From the NCBI GenBank assembly GCA_964627445.1, contig CAZVJF010000002.1, positions 186,001 through 250,000 on the forward strand: a DNA stretch of 64,000 nt. Direction: 5' to 3'. Made by a program: the position numbers and the translations under genes. The notes under the pieces were generated by a model. The model saw only the letters and a list, made by a program, of their open reading frames with translations, did no database searches and had not been told where the DNA came from. The DNA comes from Luteibaculum sp964627445. Lineage in GTDB: Bacteria; Bacteroidota; Bacteroidia; Flavobacteriales_D; Luteibaculaceae. The first letter of the stretch is position 1. Each line of letters opens with the position of its first letter. This document shows, piece after piece, positions 60,997 to 64,000 of the stretch.

Positions 60997-63132
60997 CTAA
61001 AAAGTCTCGTAGGTATCAATCAGCGCAAAATCTAGCTTTTTCTCGATAATGTCGGCTTTTAGCACCTTCACCAAAACACGGTCGCCAAAGTGTATTTCCT
61101 TGCCGTGTCGTTGGCCTACCAGTTTGTGTTTTCGGTCGTCAAACTCGTAAAAATCGTCATCCAGGCTATCCAAACTTACCAGCCCCTCGCAGCGGGTTGC
61201 TTCTACCTCTACAAAAAAGCCCCAAGGGGTTATACCGGTTACAATACCATCGAATTCTTCGCCCACATGGGCTTCCATAAACAGCACCTGCATGTATTTT
61301 ACCGAAGTGCGTTCGGCCTCCGTGGCATTTTTTTCTTGCAAGCTGCAGTGGCGGCACGCTAAGCCGTAGTCACCATCTACCTGTTTTCCGCCCTCCAAAT
61401 AAAATTGCAGTAGGCGGTGCACCATCACATCGGGGTACCTGCGTATGGGCGAGGTAAAGTGGGTGTAGTGTTCAAAGGCTAAGCCGTAGTGCCCAATATT
61501 ATCGGGGCTGTATTCGGCCTTGGCCATGGCGCGTACAGCCAGGTTTTTCACTATGCCTTCAATGGATTTTCCTTCTACGGATTTCAACAACTGGTTCAAT
61601 GCAAAGGCTGCTGCCTTACCCTTTACATGCTCTAGTTTTAAACCAAAGTTGCGCAAGAAATCTTTGAGGGTACGCAGTTTTTCAGGGTCGGGTAAATCGT
61701 GAATGCGGTATACAAAGGTTTTTTGCTGTCCCGATTGTTTGCCCACAAATTCGGCCACTTTTCGGTTGGCCAAAAGCATAAATTCTTCAATCAGCTTGTG
61801 AGCCTCTTTGCTGGTTTTTACGACTACCTCTTTGGGTTTGGCGTGCTCATCCAACACAAACTTTACCTCTTGGCTACCAAACTCTATAGCTCCTTGGCTA
61901 AGGCGTTGTTTGCGCAGCGCTTTAGCAATGGCATTGAGGTGAGTAATTTCCTCAGATAGCGGGTCTTTTTTACCCTCAATAATTTCCTGGGCTTCTTCGT
62001 AGGCAAAGCGTCTGTTGGAGTGGATGATGGTTTTACCAAACCACTGCTTTTTCACTTTGCCTTGGTTGTTAAGCACAAAAACTGCGGAGAATGCAAAGCG
62101 GTCTTCGTTGGGGCGCAGCGAGCACAAATCGTTTGAAAGGACTTCGGGCAGCATGGGAATAACGCGGTCTACCAGGTAGACTGAGGTAGCGCGTTTGTAT
62201 GCTTCTTTATCTAGGATAGAATCTTCTTGCAGGTAGTGCGTTACATCGGCAATGTGCACACCCACTTCGATTTCATCCTCGCTAATACGCTGGTAGGATA
62301 GGGCGTCATCAAAATCCTTGGCATCGTGGGGATCTATGGTAAAGGTGGTTACTTCTCTAAAATCTTTGCGGTTGGATATTTCTTTGAGCTTTGGGTCTTT
62401 GTAAAGCGCATCGGCCGCTTTAGAAACCGCTTCTGGAAATTGCGGAGGCAGATTGTATGCCACCATAACCGCATTAATCTCGGCCTCGTTTTCGCCAGGA
62501 AAACCAAGTACCTGAATTATTTTGCCGTTGGGGTTTTTGGTCGGATCGTCCCAGACCAATAGCTCTACAACTACCTTTTGGCCGTCTATGGCTTTCTCGG
62601 GGATGTTTTCTTCGCGGATATAAAAATCGGCTGGAACTTTGTCGTCATCGGGATGCACAAAACCGTATCCATCCACCCGTTCTAAGATACCCGTAAAAAT
62701 CTTTTTGTTGCGCTCAATAACTTCGGCTACGCGGTACTCGTTACGTCCCCGTTTGTTGGTCACTGCTACTTTCACCAAATCTCCGTTCATTGCGGTACCC
62801 GTATTGCGCGCAGCTATGAACAGGTCTTTGGCATTTTCAAGCAAGATGAAGCCTGTGCCTTTTCGGGTAATTTCAATGGTACCCACAATTTTATTGAGCT
62901 GGGGGTTGTACTGATACTTGCCGCGCGCTTTTTCTACAATAACTTCCTTGGTTTTTAGCATTTCCAGGATGTCCAACACCATTTGGCGCGTTTCTTTATC
63001 GGAGATCTGAAGTTGGGCTGCTATCTGTTTGTAGTTAAGCGGCTTACTATGGTTGTGTTTAAAAATCTGGATAATGCCTTTCTCTAGGATGGCTTCAACT
63101 TTTCCGGGGGCAAAGCGTTTCTTCTTGGGCAT
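60997..63132 (-). CDS. rnr: Ribonuclease R
   Basis: A 711-residue 3'-5' exoribonuclease that degrades structured RNA. The N-terminal winged-helix region (about 20-60) and cold-shock domains precede the RNB catalytic domain with TIDPHDAKDFDDAL and its metal-binding Asp residues, then an S1 domain near the C-terminus (EFDGIVTGITPWGFFVE). It is complete and of normal length. ATG at 63132. On the - strand TACCTTGG, one base from the -7 consensus, lies about 30 bases upstream. Confidence 0.95.
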   Translation of the reverse strand: MPKKKRFAPGKVEAILEKGIIQIFKHNHSKPLNYKQIAAQLQISDKETRQMVLDILEMLKTKEVIVEKARGKYQYNPQLNKIVGTIEITRKGTGFILLENAKDLFIAARNTGTAMNGDLVKVAVTNKRGRNEYRVAEVIERNKKIFTGILERVDGYGFVHPDDDKVPADFYIREENIPEKAIDGQKVVVELLVWDDPTKNPNGKIIQVLGFPGENEAEINAVMVAYNLPPQFPEAVSKAADALYKDPKLKEISNRKDFREVTTFTIDPHDAKDFDDALSYQRISEDEIEVGVHIADVTHYLQEDSILDKEAYKRATSVYLVDRVIPMLPEVLSNDLCSLRPNEDRFAFSAVFVLNNQGKVKKQWFGKTIIHSNRRFAYEEAQEIIEGKKDPLSEEITHLNAIAKALRKQRLSQGAIEFGSQEVKFVLDEHAKPKEVVVKTSKEAHKLIEEFMLLANRKVAEFVGKQSGQQKTFVYRIHDLPDPEKLRTLKDFLRNFGLKLEHVKGKAAAFALNQLLKSVEGKSIEGIVKNLAVRAMAKAEYSPDNIGHYGLAFEHYTHFTSPIRRYPDVMVHRLLQFYLEGGKQVDGDYGLACRHCSLQEKNATEAERTSVKYMQVLFMEAHVGEEFDGIVTGITPWGFFVEVEATRCEGLVSLDSLDDDFYEFDDRKHKLVGQRHGKEIHFGDRVLVKVLKADIIEKKLDFALIDTYETF

Positions 63133-63221
63133 TTATAAGTAGACAGGTTTTAAATTATGCCAAGGTAAAACTTAAGTGCTGTAAAGCCATTACCTTAGTA
63201 TAAACTTGAAAGAAAAAGACC

Positions 63222-63734
63222 ATGAACAGTAAGATACTAGCAGCCCTAAACGAGCAAATTAAGACAGAGGCTACATCCTCGCAGGTGTATCTGGCCATGG
63301 CTTGTTGGGCAGAAGTTAAGGGTTATGAAGGAATTGCCAACTTTTTGTACCAGCATTCCGATGAAGAGCGCATGCATATGTTAAAACTCGTGAAGTTTAT
63401 TAACGAACGCGGGGGTGTTGCTATCGTTCCGGCTTTGGAACAGCCCAAAGTAGAATACAGTGGCCTAACGGGTGTGTTTGAAGAATTGCTGGCACACGAG
63501 ACTAACGTTACCCAAGAGATCAACAACATTGTGCACTTGTGCTTGCAGGAAAACGACTACACCACGCACAATTTTCTGCAGTGGTATGTAAACGAGCAAT
63601 TAGAGGAAGAAGCCTTGGCCCGCACCCTTTTAGATAAGTTAAAGCTTATTGACAATGACAAAAGCGGTTTGTACATGTTCGATAGGGACATAGCAGGATT
63701 CTCCGTAAAATCGGAGGCCAACGCTGGCGCTTAA
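63222..63734 (+). CDS. ftnA: Non-heme ferritin
   Basis: A 170-residue FtnA-type ferritin that oxidises and stores iron in a 24-mer shell. The ferroxidase residues are E16, E49, H52, E93, Q126 and E129, one off E. coli FtnA numbering (E17, E50, H53, E94, Q127, E130). It is divergent from rnr. TACCTTAG at 63191, one base from the -7 consensus, is a plausible promoter element. A terminator follows. Confidence 0.94.
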   Translation: MNSKILAALNEQIKTEATSSQVYLAMACWAEVKGYEGIANFLYQHSDEERMHMLKLVKFINERGGVAIVPALEQPKVEYSGLTGVFEELLAHETNVTQEINNIVHLCLQENDYTTHNFLQWYVNEQLEEEALARTLLDKLKLIDNDKSGLYMFDRDIAGFSVKSEANAGA

Positions 63735-63760
63735 CAACTTAGCGGATTTACCATTACATT

Positions 63761-63792
63761 TAACCTCGAATAGCATGCTATTCGGGGTTTTT
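63761..63792 (+). terminator. Terminator after ferritin
   Basis: AACCTCGAATAG/CTATTCGGGGTT with a CATG loop and one U-G pair, followed by a T-run. Confidence 0.85.
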
Positions 63793-63800
63793 TATTTTTT

Positions 63801-63825
63801 GGAAAGGTTAAATGCATACCTTTCC
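63801..63825. promoter_or_regulatory. 8-bp inverted repeat upstream of the cyclase-like gene
   Basis: GGAAAGGT (63801-63808) and ACCTTTCC (63818-63825) are a perfect inverted repeat with a 9-base spacer, 20 bases before the ATG. Operator or hairpin; no T-run follows. Confidence 0.4.
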
Positions 63826-63844
63826 TAAGACAGTACAAGAATCC

Positions 63845-64000
63845 ATGTCCACACCCAAGGGGAAAATTAACGTACACGATGTTTCGGAAGAGCGCATGCA
63901 ACGTGCCCTGGATTTGGTATACGCCATGTTACCAGACGAGATGGCCGATGAGATTCTCGAGGGTAAAAAGCCCAAGGCACGCCACTACAGCAATGTAAGC
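63845..64000 (+). CDS. Probable class III nucleotide cyclase, 5' part (window edge)
   Basis: The first 52 residues of a gene cut by the window edge. MLPDEMADEILEGKKPKARHYSNVS closely follows the linker before a class III adenylate/guanylate cyclase domain (LLPxxIAxELxxxGxxxxxxYxxVSVxFTD). The catalytic domain itself is outside the window, so the call is by pattern. ATG at 63845. Confidence 0.45.
   Translation, partial: MSTPKGKINVHDVSEERMQRALDLVYAMLPDEMADEILEGKKPKARHYSNVS

Overview
The window looks like chromosome of a Bacteroidota bacterium, most likely a free-living, probably marine member of the Flavobacteriales; rank below order cannot be settled by eye. The evidence is three giant secreted proteins with type IX secretion system (T9SS) C-terminal sorting domains (type A and type B), a TonB-dependent receptor with a carboxypeptidase-regulatory-like N-terminus paired with a DUF4249-type lipoprotein, BspA-type (DUF285) repeats, DUF4175, a RhuM-Fic protein, and candidate promoters of the TAnnTTTG type. 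Genes are tightly packed, often with TAATG/ATGA stop-start overlaps, and several genes appear to use TTG starts.

Layout. 1-5.6 kb: 3' end of purN, then rnhA, a TonB receptor, a DUF4249-like lipoprotein, a PlsC-like acyltransferase and a GH113-like lipoprotein, all on the + strand and mostly overlapping. 5.7-12.3 kb: a RhuM-Fic gene, then small secreted or enzymatic genes (lipocalin-like protein, serine hydrolase, VOC protein, lipoprotein, MFS transporter, membrane protein), an overlooked 47-residue Cys/Lys-rich miniprotein and an acidic cytosolic protein. 12.3-13.9 kb: an outer-membrane barrel and an ATP-grasp enzyme on the - strand. 14-32 kb: an accessory surface-protein region with three T9SS cargo proteins (996, 1767 and 1997 aa), separated by a lipoprotein, an alpha/beta hydrolase, PPK2 and, on the - strand, a 58-residue peptide whose N-terminus looks like a pinensin-type RiPP leader. 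32-35.5 kb: a Kazal-like lipoprotein, a tRNA-Asn flanked by fragments of itself, a PfkB kinase, a small secreted protein, a YceI lipoprotein and a biotin carrier protein. 35.5-42 kb: oligopeptidase B and an M23 peptidase, then a - strand operon of histidine kinase, BcsB-like periplasmic protein and single-domain response regulator. 42-47 kb: a GNAT/nitrilase fusion, a VOC protein, mutT, tRNA-Cys, folB and gltX. 47-57 kb: a rRNA-methyltransferase-like gene, DUF4175, ybeY, mnmG, a zinc-ribbon methyltransferase, an ALDH7-type dehydrogenase and a TlpA-like lipoprotein. 57-64 kb: an M28 peptidase, rpiB, a MORN-repeat protein, rnr, ferritin and the start of a probable class III nucleotide cyclase.

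How parts fit together. Housekeeping functions (purine synthesis, RNA turnover, translation, tRNA modification, folate, iron storage) alternate with secreted surface proteins. The most informative non-coding signal is a pair of ParB-binding parS-like palindromes flanking mnmG at 51569-51584 (exact match to TGTTTCACGTGAAACA) and 53458-53473 (one mismatch). They suggest that this part of the chromosome is the centromere-like, origin-proximal region. The most unusual candidates are the orphan RiPP-like precursor, the histidine kinase/BcsB-like/response regulator operon, the tRNA-Asn fragment cluster, and two structured intergenic elements at 20169-20201 and 59079-59148.
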